NCBI GenBank assembly: GCA_965213595.1
Contig: CBDBZO010000004.1
Span: 248,001 to 312,000, forward strand
Source: JBCCFC01 sp965213595
GTDB lineage: Bacteria > Chloroflexota > Anaerolineae > Caldilineales > Caldilineaceae
Direction: 5' to 3'
Length of the DNA: 64,000 nt
The notes under the pieces were generated by a model. It was not told the origin of the DNA. It was given only the letters and a program-made list of their open reading frames with translations, and searched no databases. Below, piece by piece: positions 45,470 through 53,418 of the stretch. The position numbers and the translations under genes are program-made. Position 1 is the first letter of the stretch. Each line of letters opens with the position of its first letter.

Positions 45470-45794
45470 CGAGGTCACCCTACTCCAGATTTTCAACGCA
45501 GCAAAACTGGTCGAACTATTCTCTGGCGACATGGAGCAGGAAGAATTTCTCGAAGACAAGAAGACTCGCTCCGCCGTTCTCTACCAACTGCTGGTCATTG
45601 GCGAAGCAACCAAGCGTTTGTCGTGGGAGTTTCGTGACGAGCACAACGAAATTCCATGGTCGTTGATGGCCGGAATGCGCGACCATCTGATTCACGCCTA
45701 TGACACGGTTAATTGGGACGAAGTCTGGCGTACCGCGACTAAAGATATTCCGACGCTGATTGGGCAACTTGAGCCGCTGCTACCGGAGCCGTAG
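45459..45794 (+). CDS. HEPN-domain toxin (HepT / DUF86 type)
   Basis: 111 residues from ATG 45459. Helical protein with the HEPN RNase motif R-x4-H as RDHLIHAYDTV and upstream GEATKRLSWEF, the DUF86/HepT hallmark. A predicted RNase whose activity is blocked by the MNT partner upstream. Intact. A second XisI remnant starts 8 bases after its stop. Confidence 0.87.
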   Translation: MHRDEVTLLQIFNAAKLVELFSGDMEQEEFLEDKKTRSAVLYQLLVIGEATKRLSWEFRDEHNEIPWSLMAGMRDHLIHAYDTVNWDEVWRTATKDIPTLIGQLEPLLPEP

Positions 45795-45801
45795 CCGCTT
45801 G

Positions 45802-45922
45802 CGACGGCACGGAAGCTGGCATCGCCAACAAGTGGGTCGACCTGGGCGTGCCGCGCGAGGAGATTGTGCTGGGGGACGTTTCGCCGTTTATGCGCCAGTA
45901 TTCGGACTTTGCGATGACGTGA
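45802..45922 (+). pseudogene. XisI 3' remnant, copy 2
   Basis: One frame reads DGTEAGIANKWVDLGVPREE, then IVLGDVSPFMRQYSDFAMT and stop. This is the best preserved of the three copies, with no internal stop, but it lacks about the first two thirds of XisI. Confidence 0.78.
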
Positions 45923-45981
45923 GTCGGCGAGTGACGAAGCGACGAAAAAATTGCGAGGAATGCAAAAGAGGACGGGAAAAT

Positions 45982-46698
45982 ATGAATCTCCAAGACCACT
46001 TCAGCCCACCCCTCAGCGAGCGCCGCCACTGGCATGCCTTCCACAACGCCTGGGCAACTTATCTCGCCGCCTCGCTCAACGAGTGGTTGCCGCCCGGCTA
46101 CTTTGCCGAGCCCAACGTGCAGTTCGGCATCGAAATTGATGTCGCCGCGTTTGATGAAACGTCCCTCGTCCCGGCGGGCGTGCCGTCTGCAGGCGCACCC
46201 GCCGGGACGTGGTCGCCGCCCGCGCCGATGCAGACGATTCCCTTTCAGCTCACGTCGGACGTGGTCGAGGTGGTCGTTTACAACAGCGAAGCCGGGCCCA
46301 CGCTGGTCGGCGCGATTGAGTTGGTCAGCCCCGCCAACAAAGATCGACCGACCCACCGCGACGCCTTCACCGCCAAGTGCGCCACCTACTTGCGACAGGG
46401 CATCGGCCTGCTCATTGTCGATGTTGTGACAGAGCGCGTCGCTAATCTGCACAACGAACTCATGGCCCAATTTATGTCTCCCGATGCGCCCTTTCTCGAC
46501 GAGCCGCTCTACGCCACTGCCTATCGACCCGTTGGGATGAATGGCGAATCCGAACTCGAAATCTGGCAGGAGCCGCTGTCCATCGGCGAGCCGCTGCCGA
46601 CGCTGCCGCTCTGGCTGCACAGCTTGAGCGCGCCAGTCGATCTGGGCGCGACGTATGCGCGGACGTGTCGCGAGCAGCGGATTGTGGGGATAACATAA
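45982..46698 (+). CDS. DUF4058 family protein
   Basis: 238 residues from ATG 45982. N-terminus MNLQDHFSPPLSERRHWHAF and the core VGAIELVSPANKDRP are characteristic of DUF4058, a family abundant in cyanobacteria, Chloroflexota and Planctomycetota. The E-L-V-S-P-A-N-K segment resembles the PD-(D/E)xK nuclease core of Uma2-like proteins, but activity is unproven. It sits in the toxin-antitoxin island and is followed by a third XisI remnant. Confidence 0.8.
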   Translation: MNLQDHFSPPLSERRHWHAFHNAWATYLAASLNEWLPPGYFAEPNVQFGIEIDVAAFDETSLVPAGVPSAGAPAGTWSPPAPMQTIPFQLTSDVVEVVVYNSEAGPTLVGAIELVSPANKDRPTHRDAFTAKCATYLRQGIGLLIVDVVTERVANLHNELMAQFMSPDAPFLDEPLYATAYRPVGMNGESELEIWQEPLSIGEPLPTLPLWLHSLSAPVDLGATYARTCREQRIVGIT

Positions 46699-46703
46699 AG
46701 TCA

Positions 46704-46823
46704 GCAGCAAATCCTGGATTCAGCATGACGGCACAAAAGTCGGCCTCGCCAACAAGCTGGTCGACCGGGGCGTGCCGCGCGAGGAGATTGGGCTGGGCTA
46801 GGTTTCGCCGTTTATGGGTCGGT
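46704..46823 (+). pseudogene. XisI 3' remnant, copy 3
   Basis: Frame reads SKSWIQHDGTKVGLANKLVD, RGVPREEIGLG, stop, VSPFMGR. The WIQHDGT segment confirms XisI identity. The stop is at the same codon as in copy 1. Confidence 0.78.
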
Positions 46824-46850
46824 TGTTGTCCACGGAACGAGGCAATTGCA

Positions 46851-49274
46851 CTATGCGGCCTTTTGTAGAGGCGGGGTATACAGATGTTTTTGAAAACCAG
46901 CAAATAGGGCCCGAATGGTCGAAACGCTCCCCAACGTTTCGGTGGCCGCTCGAATGCCACGATACTTTAAATCGATTAACGGTATCAACTTCTCCTCATC
47001 CAGCTCGCTCACGCCCTGCTCCACGTAATGATTCAGCACAAACTCAAGAAAGTCCCGCTGCATGGGATCAGTGTACGCGGTAAAGACGTCATCGCGCCGA
47101 TCAACGACGCGTTCGGCGCGGCTGATGGGCGGCTGGGCAAAGGCGATGTAGGCAAGCACATCAAAGAGATCGCTCTGCTGTGCCTCGACCAAATCGCTTA
47201 GAACGCGCAGCTGCTCGACGCCGAACCCCTCCTCCGCCAGCGCGTCCAGCAGCTTGCGACGCGTATCCGGGCGGCTCCACAGCGCGACCAGCTCCGCTTC
47301 GTCGGCGAAAAATTCGGGAAACTTCCCGAAGAGCGCCTCGACGAACTCGACTGCGGTCATGGGTGTGCCGCTGGGGCTCCAAAACGAGGTCGTCACCGTG
47401 TGCTGAATTCTGCGCAATTTTCCATCGGCCAGCTTGATCACGAGTTTGGTGCGGAACTGCGGTTCGTTTGGCTCAACCGATTGCTCATCGTAATCGGCTC
47501 CGCTCTGGCGCAGCGTCTCGGATGATTCGGGCCTGGTGTAGGTGGCTGACTCTGCCTGAAGCGGTTCGCCATCCCATTCGGGATCGCTAAAGTGCTCGTA
47601 GGCGCGCACAAAATCGTAAACGGTGAAATAATCCTTGTTGTCAAAAAGGCGTGTGCCGCGACCGATAATCTGCTTGAATTCGACGATGGAGTTGATGGGC
47701 CGCAGCAGCACAATGTTGCGCACGTTGCGCGCATCCACACCCGTGGAGAGCTTGCGCGACGTGGTCAGAATTGTGGGGATGCTCTTTTCGTTGTCCTGGA
47801 AAGTGCGCAGGTACGCCTCGCCGCGCGCCCCGTCATCCGCTGTCACGCGCACGCAGTAGTCCGGCTCGTCGCTCAGCTTGATCTGGTTGACGACGTTGCG
47901 CACGGCCAGCGCGTGAACCTGGGTGGCGCAAAAGACGAGCGTCTTCTGCCGCTGATCGATCTGCGCCATAAAGGTCTCCACGCGATAGCGCTCGCGCTCC
48001 TCAATTTCGATGATGCGGTTAAAATCAGCCTCTCCATACTGTCGCCCCGCGGCCACTTCGCCTTCGACCACGTCGTCATCTGGATCGTAGACGTATTCAT
48101 CCAGCGTGGTTTGGAATTGCTTGATGCGGAAAGGCGTGAGATAGCCATCGTTGATGCCCTCCTTCAGCGAGTAGGTGTAGATCGGCTCGCCAAAGTAGGC
48201 GTAGGTGTCCACGTTATCATTGCGCTTGGGCGTCGCGGTGAGGCCAAGCTGCACCGCTGGGGAGAAGTATTCGAGAATCGCACGCCACGAGCTTTCATCG
48301 CTTGCCCCACCGCGATGACATTCGTCGATCACCACAAAATCGAAAAAGTCCGGCGGGTATTCGCTAAAGTAGGGCGCCGCGTCCTGAGCGCCATCCTCCC
48401 CGCTCATCTCCTCCCCGCTCATAAAAGTCTGGAAGATGGTGAAGAAGAGGCTGCCATTTTTGGGGACGCGACCACGCTTGCGAATGTCGTCGGGCAGAAT
48501 GCGTACGAGCGCATCATCGGGGAAGGCGTTGAAGGCGTTGAAGGCTTGGTTGGTGAGAATGTTGCGATCGGCGAGGAAGAGAATGCGCGGGCGACGGCGC
48601 GGCTCCTCGCCCGGCGACATCTCTGTGCGCCAGTCGTGAAGATTCCAGCGGCTGTGGAAGAGCGCCCAGGCAATCTGAAAAGCAATGGCCGTTTTGCCCG
48701 TGCCGGTGGCGAGCGTGAGCAGGATACGGTCGCGCCCGCTGGCAATGGCGTTGAGCGCGCTGGTGATGGCGTTGTGCTGGTAGTAGCGCGGCTGCCACTG
48801 ACCACCCTTTTCCTCAAACGGCACGGCCTCGAAGCGACGCCGCCAGTAGCGCTCTTGGGCGTCCTGCACGTTGAAGGTGGCGTGCCACAGCTCGTCCGGC
48901 GTGGGGTAGCGCTCGACATCGCTCTCGCGCCCGCTCTGCCTATCCACGCGATAAATTTTGCGACCGTTGGTGGCAAAGGCAAAGCGCGTTTGCAGCTTGG
49001 CGGCGTAATCTTTGGCCTGCTGCACGCCTTCGGTGTAGTGGGCGTTGACGCGCTTGGCTTCGATGACGGCGAGCTTGCGATTGCGATAGAGCAGCACGTA
49101 ATCGGCCACGTCCTCCTTGCCGCGCCGACCGCCACCCACGAGCCGACCGGGCGCAATCAGTTCGCGGCGAACGCGGCTTTCGGGAACGGCGCCCCAACCC
49201 GCCTCGCGCAGTGCGGGATCGATCAACTCGGCGCGCGTCTCCGCTTCGTTGAGATCGTATCTGTTATCCATCAT
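46851..49274 (-). CDS. hsdR: Type I restriction enzyme R subunit (nuclease/helicase)
   Basis: 807 residues from ATG 49274 (the open frame reaches 49322 only through a palindromic repeat). N-terminal nuclease core: Asp58 in ADYVLLY and Glu72-x-Lys74 in VIEAKRV. Translocase motor: Walker A ATGTGKTA (189-196), DECH box 317-320 in IDECHRGG, TATPKRND, and later QIIGRGTRLFD (motif VI). It is the translocating and cleaving subunit that works with HsdM2S. It is last in the minus-strand order hsdM-hsdS-RAYT-hsdR, separated from hsdS by the RAYT and repeats, so it may have lost cotranscription with the others. Confidence 0.93.
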   Translation of the reverse strand: MMDNRYDLNEAETRAELIDPALREAGWGAVPESRVRRELIAPGRLVGGGRRGKEDVADYVLLYRNRKLAVIEAKRVNAHYTEGVQQAKDYAAKLQTRFAFATNGRKIYRVDRQSGRESDVERYPTPDELWHATFNVQDAQERYWRRRFEAVPFEEKGGQWQPRYYQHNAITSALNAIASGRDRILLTLATGTGKTAIAFQIAWALFHSRWNLHDWRTEMSPGEEPRRRPRILFLADRNILTNQAFNAFNAFPDDALVRILPDDIRKRGRVPKNGSLFFTIFQTFMSGEEMSGEDGAQDAAPYFSEYPPDFFDFVVIDECHRGGASDESSWRAILEYFSPAVQLGLTATPKRNDNVDTYAYFGEPIYTYSLKEGINDGYLTPFRIKQFQTTLDEYVYDPDDDVVEGEVAAGRQYGEADFNRIIEIEERERYRVETFMAQIDQRQKTLVFCATQVHALAVRNVVNQIKLSDEPDYCVRVTADDGARGEAYLRTFQDNEKSIPTILTTSRKLSTGVDARNVRNIVLLRPINSIVEFKQIIGRGTRLFDNKDYFTVYDFVRAYEHFSDPEWDGEPLQAESATYTRPESSETLRQSGADYDEQSVEPNEPQFRTKLVIKLADGKLRRIQHTVTTSFWSPSGTPMTAVEFVEALFGKFPEFFADEAELVALWSRPDTRRKLLDALAEEGFGVEQLRVLSDLVEAQQSDLFDVLAYIAFAQPPISRAERVVDRRDDVFTAYTDPMQRDFLEFVLNHYVEQGVSELDEEKLIPLIDLKYRGIRAATETLGSVSTIRALFAGFQKHLYTPPLQKAA

Positions 49275-49287
49275 AACTCTTACACGG

Positions 49288-49448
49288 GTAGGGGCACGAG
49301 GCCGCACGATGGGGCTTGGCAATCAACCACGATTTATTGGCGCGGCCTCGTGCCCCGACGGGCCGAATTGTGCGGGACGGGCACGAGGTCGCGCGCGATG
49401 GGGCTTGGTAATCGACTACGATTCGTTGGCGCGACCTCATGCCCCTAC
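49288..49448. repeat. Two REP-like palindromic units between hsdR and the RAYT gene
   Basis: Units 49288-49356 (GGGGCACGAGGCCGC ... GCGGCCTCGTGCCCC) and 49379-49448 (GGGCACGAGGTCGCG ... CGCGACCTCATGCCC). The inner 40 bases are shared (GATGGGGCTTGG and a TTGGCGCG end). They are direct repeats of a roughly 70-base hairpin. Confidence 0.88.
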
Positions 49449-50008
49449 GGGTACCATTCCCGATTAAATTTGTTTGGTGGTGCGTCGGGATGCAGTTGGT
49501 CGGTGAGCCATCGAGCGGGATTGGCGTGAATGTAGTCGTATTGCCGCTGAAAATCTTCGTCGTCGCGCACGATGTGATCGTAGAATTTACCTTGCCAAAG
49601 TGGCGGATGTGGGATCAAGCCCCTGTTCTTTGCCCGCTGCGTAACCGATGATTTGTACGCGCCAATGTAGGTGGAAACGGATCCAGCGATTGCATCACCA
49701 AATTTTCGTTCCTTGGCAAGCTGGCTCGACAGCGCCTTGAGGATGGTGAACAAAATATGCACGTGATTTGGCATCACCACCTGTGCATTCAGCTTGATCC
49801 GCTCGTGACGCGCAAACAGTTGACGACAGCAGGCGTCGGCAATCTGCCCCAGCGGATTGAGCACCATCGCGTGGTCAACAACGCGCCCGAAGACCAAGCG
49901 ACCCTTGTGGGCGCAAATGGTAATCGCATACGCGCCGGGTCGCGTATAGTCGTACCCATCATAGCGCAAAGAATTGCGTCTCCGATATCCCCGTGGTGTA
50001 TTCGGCAT
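49445..50008 (-). CDS. REP-associated tyrosine transposase (RAYT, Y1/IS200-related)
   Basis: 187 residues from ATG 50008; the frame is open to 50161 but that part is repeat-derived. HUH motif His82-Val-His84 in VVMPNHVHILF, N-terminal RYDGYDYTRPGAYAITICAH, and the C-terminal RAYT block DHIVRDDEDF...YIHANPARW. The catalytic Tyr is among Tyr143, Tyr157 and Tyr159. RAYTs are single-copy domesticated transposases thought to mobilise REP hairpins. Four flanking palindromes (two on each side) are its probable substrates. Its TAG stop is the first bases of the downstream repeat. Confidence 0.92.
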   Translation of the reverse strand: MPNTPRGYRRRNSLRYDGYDYTRPGAYAITICAHKGRLVFGRVVDHAMVLNPLGQIADACCRQLFARHERIKLNAQVVMPNHVHILFTILKALSSQLAKERKFGDAIAGSVSTYIGAYKSSVTQRAKNRGLIPHPPLWQGKFYDHIVRDDEDFQRQYDYIHANPARWLTDQLHPDAPPNKFNREWYP

Positions 50009-50027
50009 AGCGATAGTTCCCATTCTC

Positions 50028-50189
50028 GTAGGGGCATGAGGTCGGGCGATTGACCCCTCGGCAATCCCCCCATCTCTCCGCGCCCGACCTCGTGCCCCTA
50101 CCCGCATTCCCCATCCGTACGGGCACGAGGTCGGGCGATTGACCCCTCGACATTCCCCCACCTCTCCGCGCCCGACCTCGTGCCCCTAC
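50028..50189. repeat. Two REP-like palindromic units between the RAYT gene and hsdS
   Basis: Units 50028-50101 and 50117-50189 have arms GAGGTCGGGCG and CGCCCGACCTC edged by GTAGGGGC/GCCCCTAC (the second starts GTACGGGC), with an inner ATTGACCCCTCG segment. They are near-identical direct repeats; the second contains the hsdS stop codon. Confidence 0.9.
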
Positions 50190-50722
50190 CCGGACGTGAG
50201 TTCGCCGCGGAAGGCCTGTTGCAGCAGCGACTGCTTGAGCTCGGCGAGCAGTCCTAATTTTTCCTCTACAACTGCGGTGGCGACGGCGATGGCGGCGAAC
50301 GCCTCGTCGAGGATGGCGACGATCCGCGCCTGCTCGTCGAGCGAAGTCGGTAGCCACACAGGTTCCCCATGCACATTATTTCGATTTAGGGTCGGCACAC
50401 CAGCGCCACTCGTAAATCTATCCAAATCAAAACTTTTCAGCAAATGATAGATAAATCGTGGATTATTACCGTGAAAATTTTTGACATAAAGTGTTGTATT
50501 GAGCGGCCAAAAATCTTCTTCAACAAAAAAGACTGACCCGATGCTTCCACTTCTTCCAGTAACAACTCCTGGTCCACACACTTTGGCTTCGCAATGGGTA
50601 TCAATGCAGCCACTTGAGCTCATCAAAGGAATGTTGCCCGGCTTTCTTTTTCGTTTTGGCAAATCAAACCCTCTCTGAAGCGTACAAGCTTCGCCCAGAG
50701 ATTTTCTTTCCCAACCCTCCAT
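50186..50722 (-). CDS. hsdS: Type I restriction specificity subunit, single-TRD form
   Basis: 178 residues, about half the usual 400. It has one target-recognition domain (GWERKSLGEACTLQRGFD ... NRNNVHGEPVWLPTS) and one conserved coiled-coil repeat (LDEQARIVAILDEAFAA ... LLQQAFRGELTS), the natural C-terminal type. ATG 50722 overlaps the hsdM stop as TGATG. Half-size HsdS proteins can work as homodimers reading symmetrical sites; alternatively the second TRD was lost when the repeat/RAYT block was inserted, since the stop TAG lies inside repeat 50117-50189. Confidence 0.87.
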   Translation of the reverse strand: MEGWERKSLGEACTLQRGFDLPKRKRKPGNIPLMSSSGCIDTHCEAKVCGPGVVTGRSGSIGSVFFVEEDFWPLNTTLYVKNFHGNNPRFIYHLLKSFDLDRFTSGAGVPTLNRNNVHGEPVWLPTSLDEQARIVAILDEAFAAIAVATAVVEEKLGLLAELKQSLLQQAFRGELTSG

Positions 50723-52173
50723 CAAATCATCCCCCTAATCTCCATCAACACCCCAGCCGCCTCGACATCCAACCGTTCAATCTCATCCAAAATCTCCACC
50801 GGCTCACGCAGCGGCTCGGCCTCGGGCGCGTTGGGGTTCTTCACCGACAGGTCCCACGTCGTCGCGTCCACCGTGCTGGCGTCCACCGTCCACGATTGGG
50901 GCGAATCGGCCCGCTCGCCCTGCAGGGCCACAAAGTCGGCCAAATCGTCGTCGTTGAGCGGGTTGGTCTTGCCCAGGTTGCGCCCCGGATCGAGCTGGTA
51001 GTACCAGACGTGGCGCGTCTTCGTCCCCTTCTCAAAAAAGAGCACCACGGTCTTGACGCCCGCGCCTAGAAAGGTGCCGCCGGGGCAATCCAAAATCGTG
51101 TGCAGGTTGCACTCGCTCAGCAGCTGTTGGCGCAGCGCAGTGGAGGCATTGTCGGCGTTGGAGAGAAAGGTATTTTTGATGACGATGGCCGCGCGCCCGC
51201 CCGCGCGCAGCCGCTTGATAAAGTGCTGCAAAAAGAGAAAGGCCGTCTCGCCCGTCTTGATGGGAAAATTCTGCTGCACCTCCTTGCGCTCGCGCCCGCC
51301 AAAGGGCGGGTTGGCGAGAATCACGTCGAAGCGGTCGCGCTCCTGCACGTCCGCCAGGTTTTCGGCCAGCGTGTTGATGTGGACGATGTTGGGGGCCTCC
51401 ACGCCGTGCAGAATCATGTTCATGATGCCGATGATGTAGGCCAGCGACTTTTTCTCCTTGCCGTAGAGCGTGCGCTTCTGCAGCAGCTCCAGCTGCGCCG
51501 TGCTTTGCAGCTTGGGGCGCAGGTGGTCGTACGCCTCGCACAAAAAGCCCGCCGAGCCACAGGCCCCGTCGTAAACGGTTTCGCCGAGCTGCGGGTCGAT
51601 GACCTGCATCATGGCGCGGATCAGCGGGCGCGGCGTGTAGTATTCGCCGCCGTTGCGCCCGGCGTTGCCCATGTTGCGAATTTTGGCTTCGTAGAGGTGG
51701 CTCAACTCGTGCTTTTCCGCCTGCGAGCCAAAGCGCAGCTCGTCCACCAATTCCAGCGCATCGCGCAGCAGATAGCCGCTCTGGAAGCGGTTGCGGATCT
51801 CGCCAAAAATTTCGCCGATTTTGTACTCAATGGTGTCCGGCCCGCTGGCCCGCTGCTTAAAGTCCGTCAGGTAGGGGAAGAGATCGTCGTTGACAAACTC
51901 GATCAGGTCGTCGCCCGTGCGCGCCGTGTTGTGGTCAAAGTCGCCGCTGGCATCTTTCGGCGCGGCCCAGCTCGACCAGCGGTGGGGTTCGTCCAGCAGG
52001 TAAATATATGGCCTGCCGCGCAGCTCGGCCTCCAGCGCCCGCTCCTGCTCCAGATCGTCCAGATATTTGAGGAAGAGCATCCACGACGTCTGCTCGGTGT
52101 AGTCCAGTTCCGTGGTGCAGCCCGCCTCCTGCCGCAGCACATCGTCGATATTGCGAAAAGTCTGTTCAAACAT
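50722..52173 (-). CDS. hsdM: Type I restriction-modification DNA methyltransferase subunit
   Basis: 483 residues, normal HsdM length. SAM-binding motif I is DGACGSAGFL (202-211) and the adenine N6-methyltransferase motif IV is NPPF (288-291). The N-terminal helical domain (DDVLRQEAGCTTELDYTEQT) and GEYYTPRPLIRAMMQ are typical. It methylates the adenine in the host recognition sequence and forms the M2S core. First gene of the operon, with a long repeat array just upstream. Confidence 0.95.
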   Translation of the reverse strand: MFEQTFRNIDDVLRQEAGCTTELDYTEQTSWMLFLKYLDDLEQERALEAELRGRPYIYLLDEPHRWSSWAAPKDASGDFDHNTARTGDDLIEFVNDDLFPYLTDFKQRASGPDTIEYKIGEIFGEIRNRFQSGYLLRDALELVDELRFGSQAEKHELSHLYEAKIRNMGNAGRNGGEYYTPRPLIRAMMQVIDPQLGETVYDGACGSAGFLCEAYDHLRPKLQSTAQLELLQKRTLYGKEKKSLAYIIGIMNMILHGVEAPNIVHINTLAENLADVQERDRFDVILANPPFGGRERKEVQQNFPIKTGETAFLFLQHFIKRLRAGGRAAIVIKNTFLSNADNASTALRQQLLSECNLHTILDCPGGTFLGAGVKTVVLFFEKGTKTRHVWYYQLDPGRNLGKTNPLNDDDLADFVALQGERADSPQSWTVDASTVDATTWDLSVKNPNAPEAEPLREPVEILDEIERLDVEAAGVLMEIRGMI

Positions 52174-52208
52174 GGTGGGATTTTATCAACTTTGCCCGTT
52201 CTCGTCTA

Positions 52209-52551
52209 GTAGGGGCACGAGGTGGCGGCAAGCGTGACTATACTTCATCCATCAAGAGGTCGCCGCCACCTCATGCCCCTACGCCGTTTCCCCTCATTTT
52301 GGGATGCACCCCGCGAGGTCGGACGCAGCGAGACAGGGAACACGCCCAAGGCCAACCGCCCGACCTCGTGCCCGACCACACCCATCATCGCGTAGGGGCA
52401 CGAGGTCGGGCGCGACGAGACAGGCAACACACCCAAGGCCAACCGCCCGACCTCGTGCCCGCCCCCCATCATTCCCCGTAGGGGCACGAGGTGGCGGCAA
52501 GCGCGACTGCACTTCATCCATCAAGAGGTCGCCGCCACCTCATGCCCCTAC
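52209..52551. repeat. Four REP-like palindromes in A-B-B-A order upstream of hsdM
   Basis: Type A units (52209-52282, 52478-52551) have GAGGTGGCGGC / GCCGCCACCTC arms and a shared CTTCATCCATCAAGAG interior. Type B units (52311-52373, 52392-52462) have GAGGTCGG / CCGACCTC arms and a shared CACCCAAGGCCAACCG-like interior. All have the GGGGCACGAG edge. They lie in the 479-base gap between hsdM and the pcrA stub, where any hsdM promoter must also be. Confidence 0.9.
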
Positions 52552-52652
52552 CAGTTGACCCGTGTTCACGTTTGCAGTAAAGTACAAATAGTTCAAATTC
52601 ACCAACGACACACGCCACGTGGAGCGGTCGTGTTCCGCCTACTCTTGCCATC

Positions 52653-52796
52653 ATGTCCAACCTCCTCACCCACCTCAATACCCAGCAGCAAGCCGCTGTC
52701 CAGGCCGTCGACGGCCCCGTGCTGGTCCTCGCCGGGCCCGGTTCGGACAAGACGCGGGTGCTGACGCACCGCATTGACTTCAGCCATTTGCAATAG
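52653..52796 (+). pseudogene. Truncated 5' end of a pcrA/uvrD homologue
   Basis: A 47-codon open stub that matches the first 42 codons after Met6 of the intact pcrA at 53430. Within 126 aligned bases I count 13 differences, of which 9 are silent. The Walker A motif is damaged (GPGSDKT instead of GPGSGKT). Homology ends near 52776 and a short unrelated tail leads to TAG. Confidence 0.88.
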
Positions 52797-52820
52797 CGTA
52801 TCCCACAAGATACAATTCGC

Positions 52821-53117
52821 ATGATTGAAATCCGCCAGACGAAGGTCTACGTAAAGTGGTTTGCCAAACTGCGAGACGAGCGTGCTCGCACGCGAATCGA
52901 CGTGCGCGTCCGGCAGCTTGCGCTGGGCAATCCGGGCGACGTAAAGCCTGTTGGCGGTGGCGTTTCGGAATTGCGCATCAGCTACGGGCCCGGCTATCGT
53001 GTCTATTTTAGATAGTACGGGGAAACCATCGTCGTTTTGCTGGCGGGCGGCGATAAACGCACGCAAAGCCGCGACATTCGGATCGCTCGTGAGCTTGCAC
53101 AGGAACTGGAGGAATAA
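52821..53117 (+). pseudogene. HI1419/TIGR02683-type addiction-module killer protein with an amber stop
   Basis: The frame reads IEIRQTKVYVKWFAKLRD, through GGGVSELRISYGPGYRVYFR, a TAG at 53013-53015, then YGETIVVLLAGGDKRTQSRD and on to TAA 53115. Without the TAG this is a full-length (98-residue) RelE-superfamily toxin of the Gp49/HI1419 type. The missing third contains the conserved core LLAGGDK, so the 64-residue product is likely inactive unless the stop is read through. Its antidote gene follows 1 base later and is intact. Confidence 0.82.
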
Positions 53118-53118
53118 C

Positions 53119-53418
53119 ATGAACTCAGTCATTGCCAAAACGCTTCCCTGGGACGTTGTCGACCATCTCAAAACCGAAAAAGACATTGCCGCTTATCTCG
53201 AAGCAGCGCTGGAAGATGGCGACCCCGCTTTGATCATGACCGTGTTGGGCGACATTGCCCGCGCCAAGGGCATGACGCAGGTCGCGCGCGAGGCGGGGTT
53301 GGGGCGTGAGAGTTTATACAAGTCGCTCTCCGAGAACGGCAACCCGGAATTTGCGACGGTGCTAAAAGTCGTGCGGGCGCTGGGCTTACAGCTTCACGTC
53401 GAGCCAGTCCGAGCATGA
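53119..53418 (+). CDS. HI1420/TIGR02684-type addiction-module antidote protein
   Basis: 99 residues. HLKTEKDIAAYLEAALEDGD, then a Xre-like helix-turn-helix in MTQVAREAGLGRESLYKSLS and ENGNPEFATVLKVVRALGL, the signature of this antidote family. It should bind the operator and the toxin. Partner toxin upstream is interrupted. The stop overlaps the first possible start of pcrA (ATGA), so pcrA may now depend on this operon for expression. The N-terminal half is shared with the chimeric gene at 45017. Confidence 0.9.
   Translation: MNSVIAKTLPWDVVDHLKTEKDIAAYLEAALEDGDPALIMTVLGDIARAKGMTQVAREAGLGRESLYKSLSENGNPEFATVLKVVRALGLQLHVEPVRA

Noticed and set aside
47592..49529. 645-codon plus-strand open frame antisense to hsdR
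   Set aside because: Complete overlap with a gene whose helicase and nuclease motifs are all intact; the antisense protein has no recognisable domain and arises from high GC third positions.
51100..52209. 369-codon plus-strand open frame antisense to hsdM
   Set aside because: hsdM has clear motifs I and IV; the antisense frame is a GC-driven shadow.
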